In this document: in pieces, positions 9,451 to 21,432 of the stretch
Layout: each line of letters starts with the position of its first letter
Position numbering within the stretch: the stretch's first letter is position 1
DNA from: Limanda limanda
Taxonomy: Eukaryota > Chordata > Actinopteri > Pleuronectiformes > Pleuronectidae
Reading direction: 5' to 3'
Assembly (NCBI RefSeq): GCF_963576545.1
Contig: NC_083641.1
Coordinates: 14,630,893-14,694,892, forward strand
DNA: 64,000 bases
The notes under the pieces: model-generated
What the model was told of the DNA's origin: nothing
Database searches by the model: none
The model's input: the letters and a program-made list of their open reading frames with translations, nothing else
Program-made: the position numbers and the translations under genes

Positions 9451-11246
9451 CCCTTTGATACACAAGCTATGCAAACCCCCTCTAAGGCACAACATGGGTC
9501 AAAAATGACCCGTATTGACTTACAATGTTATTTCATGCACGGCTGAGTGTTTCTTTGCTATATTTTTGGAAATCGAATTATTTCATCATTTAATATTCAA
9601 AGTATTCATTAAATATCTTGTTTTTGATTACCACAAATCATTATTTTCATTTTATCTTTCATAATTTATGAACTAAAATAGTTTTTGTATTTTTAAATCA
9701 AGTTTACACACATGGGTCAAAAATGACCCGATGGAGTTTAAATTGTAAATATCTTTGCAATAAATTGATTTCATCATTCAGAATTTCAGGAATTCCTCAA
9801 TTAACTTGTTTTTGATCATCACAAATTCTTATTTTCATTTGTCCTTTTCTACTTTTTTAATAAAAAACATTTTTGTATCACTGCCCTTCCATGGGTCAAA
9901 AATGACCCGTATTCATTTCACATGTTATTTCATGCATGGCTGTGCTTCTTTGCTATATCTTTTAAAATCTATTCATTTAATCAGTTAATATTTCAAAGTA
10001 TTCATTAAAATATCTTGTTTTTGATTACCACAAATCATTATTTTCATTTTCTCTGTCTTAATTTTTGAACTAAATTACCTCATCACGTTTACACACATGG
10101 GTCAAAAATGATCCATGTATGCAAGTCTGAATTTGATAAGAACCTTTGATTTGTAAATGTTTGTAGTTAGGAACATGTTTACTGTGGACAACTTTTCACA
10201 TGCCACACTTGTCAAAACTACTTGTCAGAACTAAATCATGTTGACCTAGCTATCGTTAGCTAGAATTTACCTAGCTTACATAAGCTAACATTAGCTAGCT
10301 AAAAGAGAATATGTTAACAGCTAGCTAATAATATTGGACATATTTATCTTTCCCACCAGTAGAGGGAAATAATGTTAAATGTTATGTGCAGTTATCTTTT
10401 CACAAGATATCAAATTTTTTCTTTGTAAAACAAGACTTACATGAATCAGATGTGCAAAAGCAGCCCGTTTAGTTCTGATAAGTAGTTCTGACTGTGTGGC
10501 ATGTGAAAAGTTGTCCACAGTAAACATGTTCCTAACTACAAACATTTACAAATCAAAGGTTCCTATCAAATTCACACTTGCATACATGGGTCATTTTTTA
10601 CCCATGTGTGTAAACTTGATGTATTAATACAAAAAACATTTTAGTTCAAAAATTAAGACAGAGAAAATGAAAATAATGATTTGTGGTAATCAAAAACAAG
10701 ATATTTTAATTAATACTTTGTTATATTAAATGATTAAATAAATAGATTTTAAAATATATAGCAAAGAAGCACAGCCATGCATGAAATAACATGTGAAATG
10801 AATACGGGTCATTTTTGACCCATGTGTGTAAACTTGATGTAGTAATACAAAAACCATTTTAGTTCAAAAATTAAGACAGAGAAAATGAAAATAATGATTT
10901 GTGGTAATCAAAAACAAGATATTTTAATTAATACTTTGTTATATTAAATGATTAAATAAATAGATTTTAAAATATAGAGCAAAGAAGCACAGCCATGCAT
11001 GAAATAACATGTGAAATGAATACGGGTCATTTTTGACCCATGTTGTGCCTTAGAGGGGTAGTGATACAAAAATGTTTTTTATTAAAAAAGTAAATAAGGC
11101 AAAATAAAAATAAGAATGTGTAATGATCAAAAACAAGTTAATTGAGGAATTCCTGGAATTCTGAATGATGAAATAAATTTATTGCAAAGATATTTACAAT
11201 TAAAACTCCATCGGGTCACTTTTGACCCATGTTGTGTATCAAAGGG
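9451..11246. mobile_element. piggyBac-type non-autonomous element, giant hairpin
   Basis: The element is flanked by TTAA on both sides (9447-9450 and 11247-11250). Its ends are CCCTTTGATACACAA and the inverted TTGTGTATCAAAGGG. TTAA duplication with CCC/GGG ends is the piggyBac signature. The 1796-bp interior is one long imperfect inverted repeat: the left half to about 10240 is repeated inverted from about 10460 to the end, around an AT-rich loop full of TAGC/GCTA words. A palindrome of the form GGGTCA-AAAA-TGACCC, or a near copy, recurs near 9494, 9713, 9892, 10098, 10586, 10805, 11023 and 11213, four per arm. There is no transposase frame, so movement would depend on an enzyme supplied elsewhere. 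Confidence 0.85.
10603..11038. repeat. 218-bp tandem duplication inside the hairpin element
   Basis: The segment beginning CATGTGTGTAAACTTGATGT at 10603 is repeated nearly unchanged from 10821. Each copy ends in the GGGTCATTTTTGACC palindrome. The duplication lies in the right arm and makes the hairpin arms unequal in detail. Confidence 0.8.
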
Positions 11247-11249
11247 TTA

Positions 11250-11581
11250 AAGGTTCAGTGTGTAGAATTTAGTGACATCTTGTGGTGAAGTTGCATGTCA
11301 CAGCTGAATACCCCTCACCTCAAAGAATACCCCACAACTGGAACGGAACCTGTGGTTTAGTTAGTCCATTTTGGACTACTGTAAAACAAAAACATAGAAA
11401 GGACCAGCTCCTGAAGTAAATATAAAGAATTCAAATTTAGAAAAAGCCCATTCTAGGGATAATAAAACAACAATTTCTACAATTTAGATGAAACACACTA
11501 GTGAAAACATCTCTAGGATTATTTTATGTTCAATTTATGTCAATGGATCCTTTTTACTCAAATCCTACACTGAACTTTCAA
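11250..11581 (-). mobile_element. Short teleost MITE with inverted ends
   Basis: The block starts AAGGTTCAGTGTGTAGAATTT and ends with the inverted counterpart ATCCTACACTGAACTTT. Its interior, read from the minus strand, matches the block at 41766-42010 (for example GTTTCATCTAAATTGTA and the following stretch). Two copies in one window support a dispersed family. It abuts the piggyBac-type element. No coding capacity; superfamily not determined. Confidence 0.6.
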
Positions 11582-12751
11582 ATGTTTACCTTAGTTTATG
11601 AATGACCGATGTGTTCAAGTTGTGGACTATTTTATTGTTAAGTTTCCAATTGCACATTTTACTGTTATAGTGGTTTAACTTTTTAGCCATGGGCAGCAGA
11701 GAAACTGACCTGCAGCATTTGTTGTCAGAGGAATTTAAAATTGCAAGACTTATTGGCACTAAATATTACAAAGGTACTTGGTGTACTCAAGTAACAGATA
11801 CAATTACAAATTAAAATGACAGTACTTACAACAACACAAAACAAATGAATTGCAGTCTCAGTTTTAACATACAAATTCTGAAACATGAATAAAAATTTGA
11901 TTTATAGAAAACAACAAATCATTTGCATGGTGCCTTTCAAACACTCTGTGTTTGCTGTTGTCCATTTTTTGTACATAGGGTTATAAATTGATGCCAAAGC
12001 TGTGATTCAGCTAGCATTCCCTTAATCATCTGTGGGTGGATACAGTGTGTGTGTAAGCATTGTGCATAGAGGCTCATGGGGGATGTTAAGAGTCAGAACT
12101 CATCATATGGATGTCAGTGCTTACGCAGGAGTATTTGTTTTGGTATCCATGTGAGCTTTTTTATGTACCCAGAGAACTGCTGACAGTAGGACGTACGTGT
12201 CCGTGAATGAGTCAAAAATTGATAACAAAGGGGAAATGACAATGCAGGAAAAGAAGGAAAGGAATATAAAGGGAGGGCAGGGCGGACAAAGTCTGGTGAA
12301 GTCTTAAATGAGCCAGGATGAACAAATTTGAAGAAAAGGGAGGATGGTTTTATTTTGAAATAATAAAGGAAAAAGAGATTGGCTGGTCTTAAATTGCTTT
12401 ATCGATAACAAGAGACTGAATGTCTAAGATGATGATAATTAGTTTGGGAAAAGGGTTAAATAATTTTTCTTAAATGTGTATGAGAAAGAAAAAGAGACGG
12501 GGGGGGCTATAACTGCTGATAAAAAGATCTAGTCTCCTAGGATTATCGTACTGCCGTATTTTCATGTCCTCTGAGTGTGTCAATGATTTGAGATCTGATT
12601 ATCTGTGAAACGGTCTTTTGTGCTTCCTTTTCTCTGCATTAAAACTCTCTTGCATTCACATTGGGCCTTAAGACAGACAGGAGATTAACCTGTATTTGCT
12701 TCCTGTTACTTGTCTTGCATACAAAATGCCAGGAGGAAGTACACACACACA
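11582..12751. other. Noncoding stretch, nothing recognised
   Basis: AT-rich sequence without recognisable exons or repeat termini. A short CA run at 12741-12753 borders the hAT element that follows. Confidence 0.5.
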
Positions 12752-13160
12752 CACCGTAGCAGGGGTGGACTGGGACAAAAATTCAGCCCTGGCATTGACC
12801 AGCCCACTACATTATCAGCGGACACCACATAGAAGTCCACAAATCTCGCGGCGTCTTCTCTCATGCATACTACTGTTACCACCTAGCTCAAAGATGGCCA
12901 CAAGAAGGGAGGCCACACACAAACCTCTCAAGCCAAAAGTAAATTTATTTAACTCCAAATCAAGATAGCTCTAACTACGTAGTGGGATGTGTAAAATATG
13001 TTACGCGTCAGTGGTGTTAACAGTGTTTGGATGTGTGAAAATAAGGTGTGATGTATGTTGTAAGGTGCAGAAGCAAAGGAAAACAAAGGCTGAGGGCCCC
13101 ATGCCCCTGGAAGCAGCCTTTAGATCTGCAGCTGAAGCCCAGCCCAAAAGGGCAGGCCCA

Positions 13161-13894
13161 GGGTGACTTGAGTAAAAGTCTTAAAGTAGCTCATATTAAA
13201 AGTACTTAAGTATCAAAAGTATCTGGTGTTGAAATGTACTTAAGTATCAAAAGTAAAAGTACAAGTACTAAAATTAAAAATGCAAAGTGCTTTTTATAGT
13301 AGGCCTATACAGACACAAAACAACCCAAAATGTTTCTCCTCAAGATTTATCTCAACTGACTGAAAAATTACAACAACAATATGCATATAATGTATAATTT
13401 TACCAATTTTGAAACCTAGATGCTGAGGTTCAAATAGTAATGGACCAGTGCATCTAGAGACAACAAAGAATTAACTATAAACAAGTGCCTCTTGTGTCTG
13501 CCCAAGAACATTAATAAACCACAGTATAACCACTAAAACATTCTGTAAATATCACTAAACATGGACCTCTCATCAGTAGCAAGAGTGATACACAATGCCC
13601 CTTATGATAACTCAGCAAAGGGAAACCAGATCTAGGCACACAAAATAAGACACTATCTCTTATCCTATTCTAGAGGAAGTAAAAGTCATAACAAGATTTC
13701 TGAAGGTGAACCTGCGGAGGGATAGACCAACCTCTCGCGCTGCCCCCCCCCCGACGGCAAACACGCCACCGGGACCTGCACATCTCAGGAGGGAGGGGGC
13801 AGCGAGTGAGAGAGAGAGAGAGAGGTGCGCCGTGGGTAGAGGCGTGCGACGCCAACCTCCGCTGCTCAAGTAACGAGCCAGTTTGGAGAATGTA
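13161..13894 (-). repeat. Nested, truncated piece of the 42.4-kb hAT family
   Basis: Read from the minus strand, this segment matches parts of the element at 42442-44189: the ACTTAAGTA-rich tail, the segment around CTATACAGACACAAAACAAC, the CTTTGCTGAGTTATCATAAGG area and the block near GTTACTTGAGCAGCGGAGG. The terminal inverted repeats of that family are missing. The piece was therefore acquired as an internal fragment, not as a clean nested insertion. Confidence 0.8.
13672..13723 (+). pseudogene. 18S rRNA 3'-end fragment inside a hAT element
   Basis: About 52 bases match the highly conserved last part of eukaryotic 18S rRNA, from GAGGAAGTAAAAGTC through GGTGAACCTGCGG to GGAT. A handful of substitutions are visible, for example CATAACAAGATTTCTGAAG where the canonical gene has CGTAACAAGGTTTCCGTAG. 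The match stops at the 18S end, and the following bases do not look like a continuous rDNA unit. It is far too short to act as an rRNA gene and is best read as a captured scrap. Confidence 0.8.
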
Positions 13895-14444
13895 TTGAAA
13901 ATTGAAAATGCGCGCTCACATGTCTGCCTCCACTCGCTCATCATTGTCGAGTCCTCCTCGCTCGTCTCCCGGCGCACCTGCTGCTGCTGGGCTGGTGAAC
14001 CCGGCACCACATAGGTCCGTCAGTTTGGCACATTTAGCAGCCTCCACCTCCAGAGACTTCAGCTTTTTTTCCCGATGCGTTTTTTACTCTTATTATCCAT
14101 TTTAAGTTTCTGTCTCAGCAGCAGCCCGTCCCGCGACTCCCCCCGCCAATGCCATGAGGTCCCGCCCCACCCTGGTTTGTGTTGTGATTGACAGCACTGT
14201 CAGGGCTCTCTGAGCCTGTCAGCCCATGATTGATTGACAATGACAAACAATAGACCAATAATATGTGTCGATGCTGGCAACACACTGCTAGCCCTCTGTA
14301 GCCAATTGGCCGGCCCAATTGGAGGGGAAGAAGAGAGAAAAAAAAAAACAACAACATAGCGGACCAGACCGGCCCACATTGGGTCAACGGCCCATCGGGA
14401 CTTTGCCCGGTATGCCAGATGGCCAGTCCACCCCTGCACCGTAG

Positions 14445-17400
14445 AGAGAAAACAGACACACGGCGCAGAGACAAAAGGCCCATTTATGCTCCACATTAGA
14501 TATACATAAATGGAAAAGGGAAGCTGCATTCTATCTGTACTCTGCGTTCAGTATGTCCGTTTGTTAAAGCTTAGGGATACGGAAAAAATAGACAAAACAG
14601 AGTAGTAACCAATATCTCAAGTGAGATGAATAAAGTTGGTAGGAAACTACAGGCATGGTGTTACTTTAACGAAGTAAATATCTACGTTTTCCTTAGTAGT
14701 TATAGTTGGTTGGTTGTTTGGTTATTTGGGGGGTTTTGGGTCGGTCTGCCTCATTGTCCCTTAAGGGGCGCAAGGCATCGATAGTTGTGTTGGTCTCTCC
14801 CCACGTCAGACCCTTCTCTTTCTTCAGAGGTAAATTATTACAACTTCTTCCACTCTCGCATTGTTTCGTTATTGTCAGACACTCGCGACTCTGCGTTGCC
14901 CTCTATTTGATGTATTGCTTAACAAGCCAGACAGCATGAAGGATGCAAGGAAGAATGTTGTCGGTGAAGGTTACATCATTTGAAAAGGACATATCTCGTT
15001 TTGTACATAAAGGCAGCATAAATTAACCTTTATTGTAGGTAGTATTTTCTTGGCCTGCTAGTATGTAAGCAGTTCACCAACAGGCCTTGTGATTAGTCCC
15101 AAAAAAGCCTCTTGCACCTCCCTCTTCTGCAAAGTCACAGGGGTCAGATTCGGTGTGCCAATTTCTGCTGGTGGGACCGGACCTTAATAGCAAAGTTCAG
15201 CCAGTTTGAAAAGAGCTGACAGCGGCAGAATAGGAGGTTGGGCTAATAAATTAATTTGACATTTATATTGCCTCACAAACACAACAGGAAATGACTTTCC
15301 CTTTGGAGCGTCATCATATTTCCAGTGTCCAATCCTGGACTGTCTCTGAATGACTCTCTATGGACGGGACAAGTGTGTCAGTCCTGAAGCCAACTTCCTC
15401 TCCTCACTCCACAACTGCCATTGTCGTTGGATCTGTAAACCTTCCTCTTTCCCCTCCGACCAAAACCCATCCGTCCTTTTATTACTATGTAGGTACAGAG
15501 CAAGTCAATAGTTGGAGGCTTTTATGCTCTCTGTCCCTCAGTCCTCTTCATAAGTATTTATTAATGCAGCCATGAATCTACAGCATCTGTCTGCCTGTCC
15601 TCTATTTTCCTGTAGTTACCATTAAAATTGCTGCTCTGTCTGTACTCTGTAACACATTACACCCCCCCTGCACACACACACACAACCCATCTTCAGCCCC
15701 TTTCTTCTGGTAAGAAGCAAAGTGGTGCTCGCAACGCATACCATTACTTAACAATTACCCTTTCAGATGGAACTGCATGACTATTTATGGACTTCCTTAT
15801 TTATTTCAGCCAGGCGGCAAAATGCTGATCGCCTCTAAAAATTTCCATTTGTGGTTCCACTGAAAGTGGATTTATTATAAGTGTTGGGCGGCAGTGTGAC
15901 TCTGACTGTCTGTGCATCTTAGGGTGTGTGTCTGTGTGTCCATGTGCTTGTGTGTGCGCAGGAACATAAACCTAATAACATTTGTCTATAATTTTAAAAA
16001 TTCATTGCACAGATACACACATTCAAATCCACCCATCAAAGACATGCTGTCTCAGTGGACATGTAATGAAGGAACAACTAAAGGTGAATAAGGTCAAATA
16101 AATAAACCAATGCATTACTACTACTACTACTACCACTTATAATAAATGTTATTGTAGTAATACTCCCCAGTTGATTACTTTCATTAATATTTTGCTGCGG
16201 TCATTATCGTGTACTATTATGGATACTAAAACAAATTATTTAGATTTATGCCATGTTTGAGGGAAAAAACTATGAATGATCAATGAAAAAATCTAAAGTC
16301 TATCTTTAAAACCCTTCAAAATACAATTTAATTTGTAATTTTCTTACAAAAACTCAAGAGTTTGGTGTTTGTAAGAAAATGCCTCTGAAAATATGTTAAA
16401 TGTATCAATTTTTAGTATAAGTAGCACTCTACTACACTAGAGTGCTACACCCCTGTGTCACATGATAATCAGCATCTGTCATGTTTTTCAAAAGAACCAT
16501 ATTTTTCCCTCGGGGGGGCTGTAGACGGCAACACATCCGAGGGTTCAAGGACATACTGGCTTTTCAGGGAAATCCTACAGTTAGGTTTCTCTGTTTGAGT
16601 AACGCTCTCCTAAGTGTGACCCTGCACAGCAGCACTGCTATGTATGCCATTGCCACCCAGTGACAGTGGGTGAAGGGGGATCCATTATTTCTGTGCACCT
16701 CCAATGTGCAAAGTCTGTCACATGGCTATATTGTATATTTATATGACTGTTACAGCTTCCCATGCAAATTAATGTCTTGTTGGTTGTTCTTTGGAATATA
16801 CATGTAGTTTTACAATTTTATAATGTACAAGTAATCTTTTAAAACCTTTTACATCTTATAGACATTTTTGTAACAGTGGTTGATCTTACGAGTCACCCGA
16901 GTAACCATGTTTTTCGATCAATACTATTAAGATCAACACAAAATGAGGTGTTTCATTATTCTTTAATGTCCCCCCGCTTCCCCACAGCTTGAATTCAACC
17001 AGGCATCTCATCCTGTTTCCCCCTGAATATCTCATTATCTGATTTAATTAGACTTTCATTTTGGGTAATGGAGTTTCCCTTCTTGTGCATTTCTGTCCAG
17101 GTATCTGTTTATTATAAGTCGGGATAACTTTCTTTATATTTTATTCGGCTCCTTTCATTGCACTTAACATACTGCGGCCATGCTGGAGATTGAGTACGAC
17201 TTTTTATTTTTGAACTGTGAATTTGGTCCATCTCAACAGGGAAGTGAGACATACTCCCCAAGTATTTTTTTGGAGAAAGTGAGATGCAAGTCACTACGGG
17301 TGTTTTGTAGCTTACTGTATCCTCATAACAAGATTAAAGGAGTAACATGAGTACACAAAATAACTTTTTGATACATTCTTACACTTTCCGAAATGTATTT

Positions 17401-17912
17401 TTTGATAGATGACTAATTTAAAAAATATATTTTATAAAAATGTGCTGCATTTCATCATAACCAAGGTGAGGCAAATGACCAGTGCCACAACTGAAATGGT
17501 GCATCTAAGACTGTTTCCCTGTCTATTTTTGCTTTAGGTTTTGGTTGGTGAACACAAGAAACCCACTTCAGAACAAACACACTTTTCCCACAACAGAGAA
17601 GGCAATAAGATATTAACACCAATGCTGTTGACTTTGTGTCACTAGTTTGACAAAGACCAGAAAGGCAATGGAGGAACAGCAAAATGGTGAGAAATAAAAT
17701 GTTGCTCTGTCATTGCAGATCTGGTTGTGGTGCTGAATGGACAGCTCCCACCCTCTTTCTTTTTCTTTCATTTCGAGTGGCTCTGCAGTATAGGACTCAT
17801 ATGCAAGACTTAGAGAAAGGCACAGTATGTTCAGAGGCAAGGTCGTTTACTAAAGAAATAGTCAACCTGCGTTAGGTTTGTGTCTATTGAGGGTGATATC
17901 CTGAAGACAGAC
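14445..17912. other. Noncoding stretch, nothing recognised
   Basis: About 3.5 kb without supported exons or identifiable element ends. It contains short CA/TG runs near 15670 and 15925 and one perfect small hairpin (16338-16380). Confidence 0.45.
16338..16380. repeat. Perfect 13-bp inverted repeat
   Basis: ATTTTCTTACAAA at 16338-16350 pairs exactly with TTTGTAAGAAAAT at 16368-16380 across a 17-nt loop. No transposon ends or known RNA family were recognised. Confidence 0.6.
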
Positions 17913-18374
17913 TTACAGTGGCTTCCAGAACTGAGATACAAACTGGGGACCACCATCCGACATCACGTCACTGGGGAAAACATGGAGACAAAACACATTT
18001 GACAGGATCATCTCCGGCATTTCCTTGGCGGAGGGTAACTTATGCATGGGAATGAAGTGCACCATCTTAGAAACCAATGTTCCCTTCAGTGGGGGGTAGA
18101 CCTGTAACATGTCAGACCATGGACAGTGCGGCGATGGGAGCGGACGCAGGAGACCAAAGGGGCGTAGGCGAGAAGTCTTGTTGAGTGCACACACAGGCAG
18201 CAATATATATTCTCCCACCTCTTTCTCCATAGAGGGCCACCAGGAACGCTGCTTGATAACAAACCCTTTCCTCTTACTTCCTAGGTGACAAGAGAAGAGA
18301 GAGGTGTGTTCCCAAGGGATGACCTGGGAATGAAGGACAGAAGGCACAAGCAAGAACAAAAAACATTTGAACAA
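17913..18374 (-). pseudogene. Ty3/gypsy integrase relic
   Basis: A 153-codon frame without an ATG of its own reads as the integrase zinc region and part of the core of a vertebrate gypsy element: HLGSKR, WWPSMEKEVGEY and PVCALNK, then KMVHFIPMHKLPSAKE, and finally the strand around the second catalytic aspartate (SDGGPQFVSQFWK). The first-aspartate region is garbled, the PVC motif has lost its usual partner cysteine, and no LTRs or reverse transcriptase flank it. It is a small, old fragment unrelated to the two larger LTR elements here. Confidence 0.8.
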
Positions 18375-20572
18375 CTCCAGAAAATGTGTTATAATAAAAA
18401 TCTACTGGGAGGAACAGGCGAGAGATTGAGGAGAGCAAAAACAGGTTTTTTGATTATTGGCCTATGAGTATAGTCTCTTCCATGACAGCATCCACAGCAA
18501 CTACCTGGCCTTTTTATCTAAGTTCCCTCTTTTTCTCTCCTGTTTTCTTCATCCTTTCCTCCCTTTACTGCAATTTTCATTCCCATGCAGGCTCCTTCTA
18601 ATGTAATTTGCTCTAAGATACACATTATCGTGAGTATAATTACTTTTAAGGCCAAAGTGAAAAGTGAGTCTGAATTGCCATAAAGTGCGTTAGCGGAAAA
18701 GAAAAAAAAGTCCTCAGGTAAAGGAGTCTGTGCCATGGCTCTCCACCACCTCCACCGCTTCGTGATCCAATCTGTTCTTTGGTTCTTCTTATTTCTCATC
18801 TTTCTTTCCACCCTATCGCTTTCTCTCCATCTCGCAGCCACCTCTCAGAAGTGAGGACATAGTTGAGGGAGCAGTGACCGATATCACCCTGACAACCACT
18901 TGTGGGGCACAGTTTCTGTGCATGTGTATGTGAGTGCTTGTGTGCATGTGTCATTGTGCTCATGGAGGCGATTGCTTATGACTGCAGTGACACAAGGCTG
19001 TGCTTGATAGAGCTTGCTGATTGAAATACTCCAATCCTCAAAAGGGGCCTCTCCCATCCCCCCACACTTGCCAATACTTATTGTGACACCGTTAGCCTCA
19101 CATCTTTGAATGTGCGGCATGTGTGCATCCTATAGCATGTCCATGACTGAGCTGTGTGTGTGTGTGTGTGTGTGGGCTGCTCCTCACAGTTGTAAATGTG
19201 AGGTAGGTCGGATCACAGATGTGAGGGATGGGCTGCTACAAAGGTCAGTCTGACCGAGGCGTTTCATTAATCATGCTTCCGACTGCCTGTGTACAAATCT
19301 ACCATCATTTTTTTGCATAGGTCATGATGAAAATGTCTTGGTGAGAGACATTGGGGGGTTCTGGTTCTGCCACAGATCTAGGGTCTGTGTGTGGATGCGT
19401 ATGCATTGGAATATACATGTTGTGTCCTGAAGACTGCTTTAACACACACTCACCCACCCTTTCATTCCCTCACCTCTGTCTTCTTCTTCCCTCTTTTCCT
19501 TTGTTCTAAATCCCTCTTTACTTTCTATTTTTCCCATCCCTTCATCTATAACTCCCTTGTCCTCATTGTTATTGCTGTGACTGTAAATAGCAGAGAGAGA
19601 TCACACAAACTTGCGTTCTTTTCCCTTGTGGCATCAGGACCATTGTACTTCAACAACTTTGAAACCATTTGTGTGATCACCCTTTTTAACACTAGCGCAG
19701 CCCAGTAAACTACTTGACCCTCCACAACAAATGGAGTTTTGAAGATCTGCATTCTTTAAAATGCAAATCATTCTCTGAGCACTCAACCTGCAATCATTTG
19801 CATTTGTGAGTGGCAGACGCACTTGAGCACACAAAGGAAAATTATAAGCCATAATTTGATAACATGTAATGTTGCTGTATATCTTCAGCCATCTCCTGAA
19901 ACAAAGGTTTGATATGACAGCAGTGGGTCAGAGAGTGGCCGTGGTTCTATTGAAACTGAGCATTTGAGTCACACAAGGGAATAATAGTGCTTCTGTGTCG
20001 TTTCTCTCCATTGACGTGTTGTTGTTTAACTGACGACTTGCTATGTCATCTCAAGGACAGTGTCTCTTGCTATTCGTCCCACACTTTGTAGCAGCATGTG
20101 AATATGTTAGTGGATGAAGGAATACACATGACAGCTAAAGGGCACTGGACGTCGCAAGGGCTGAATAGACTAGTGTGATGTTTAGTTGAAAGCATTATTG
20201 TAGCTAGGGGGGGTGAAGAAACTACAAGAGTTTTGGGGAAATTTGCCTTTCCGAAACACATTTCTTACATCTCAGATAAAAGCTCTTGATTCCGCACACA
20301 CTTGCACATATGTCTTTAGCATGGTAGATACAGATGGGCTCCGCTTCCCTTCACTATCTCGAAATTAAACCATAACTCTTCAAATAGGAACACTGCAATC
20401 TTACAAACTCAGAATCGGAGTCTGCACAGTAGTGATCAACTGATGAAGCGGCGATAACGAGGTCTTGCCAATGTGCTCAACCAATGATAAGTCTGTCTGA
20501 GCTGTCAGTTATGTCATAAACATTATAGCATCAAATTACTAATCAAAGACAAGCCTGCCAGAAAAATGTGTA
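18375..20572. other. Noncoding stretch
   Basis: No exon or element recognised, apart from a (TG) run at 19152-19175. Pyrimidine-rich tracts near 18520-18560 and 19460-19540 are simple-sequence-like. Confidence 0.45.
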
Positions 20573-20580
20573 CCTGGACA

Positions 20581-21424
20581 TAGGGTTGGGTACCGAGAAC
20601 CGGTTCCAATATGGAACCGGTTCCAATACAACCGGTACCTACCCGGACCGAAACGCAACGGAGATTTCGGTGCCTCATTTCTGTGCCTGAGCCAATGGAA
20701 AACTGAGGTCTCCGCTCGTCCCGCCTCCTCACACTTCCGCTCCTTCCTTCACGGGAAGCGGCGGCTCCCGCCGGGCCCCGCGGCTGCCGGTGGACAGACT
20801 CTTGTCCCCGCGCTGCCCGCACCCCGCGTGCGTCAGGGCTCCCGTGCAGGTGTGGGGGGGGGGAAGGATCTCCTCGTGAGACCTCTCCCCGGCGCTGGCT
20901 GGCCCCCGCCGGGCGCATTTCCTCCGTGGCGGTGCGCCGCGACCGGGCTCCGGGACCGGGCTCCGGGACCGGGCTCCGGGACCGGGCTCCGGGACCGGGC
21001 TCCGGGAATGGGAGGAACGAAGACCACGCCGAGAAATGTTTCATAAAAGTGACCGCATTTTAGGGGGACGAAGGCGGGCCGAAGCCTGCCTGCGACAGCC
21101 CCAGCCGCGGAGACACGGGGGGGTTCTGAGTGTGTGTGTTTTGTATTTATTTTTATTTATTTAAGTATAGTGTAAACTTTTGTTAACAGTTCGTATGTTA
21201 TTCATAGTTTTGAGTTAAAAAGGGTTTTGTATTTATTTATATTTATAATCTACTTTAAACAGTTAATATATTTGGCAATAAAAAAAGCCTTTCTTAGTCA
21301 AGCATCGTTTTGTGCACTTTTTTGAAAAAAGTATCGGTTCAGGCACCGTTTAGGCACCGGTATCGTTTTAAAAGTATCGGTTAGGAACCGGTATCGGATA
21401 AAAACCAAACGATACCCATCTCTA
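20581..21424. mobile_element. Non-autonomous hAT element with CpG-rich core
   Basis: The ends TAGGGTTGGGTA and TACCCATCTCTA are imperfect inverted repeats. The 8-bp CCTGGACA is duplicated at 20573-20580 and 21425-21432. Subterminal AACCGG/CCGGTT words are repeated inside both ends. The core (about 20700-21120) is very GC- and CpG-rich and includes a 13-bp tandem repeat. The right third is AT-rich with AATAAA near 21278. No transposase. Open frames through the GC-rich core are a by-product of base composition. Confidence 0.85.
20941..21006. repeat. 13-bp GC-rich tandem repeat
   Basis: Five uninterrupted copies of GACCGGGCTCCGG lie inside the CpG-rich core of the hAT element. Confidence 0.9.
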
Positions 21425-21432
21425 CCTGGACA

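Larger units (their letters stand above)
12760..14436. mobile_element. Composite non-autonomous hAT element
   Basis: The ends are CAGGGGTGGACTGG and its exact inverted copy CCAGTCCACCCCTG. The 8-bp CACCGTAG is duplicated at 12752-12759 and 14437-14444, as expected for hAT. The 1677-bp interior has no transposase frame. It holds an inverted, end-less piece of a second hAT family (13161-13894) and a fragment of the 3' end of 18S rRNA (13672-13723). The region around 13700-14000 is GC- and CpG-rich. A perfect duplication and perfect termini suggest the composite moved as one unit after it was assembled. Confidence 0.88.

Noticed and set aside
9494..11228. GGGTCA-AAAA-TGACCC as a classical estrogen response element
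   Set aside because: The half-site spacing is four bases rather than three, and the copies are explained as internal repeats of the piggyBac-type element.
13672..13723. A functional rRNA gene
   Set aside because: Only about 52 bases of 18S with several substitutions in invariant positions.
20523..21046. Overlapping open frames of up to 173 codons on both strands in the GC-rich segment
   Set aside because: They follow the low stop-codon density of a CpG-rich core and its 13-bp tandem repeat, lie inside a bounded hAT element and show only low-complexity PGxGxR protein.
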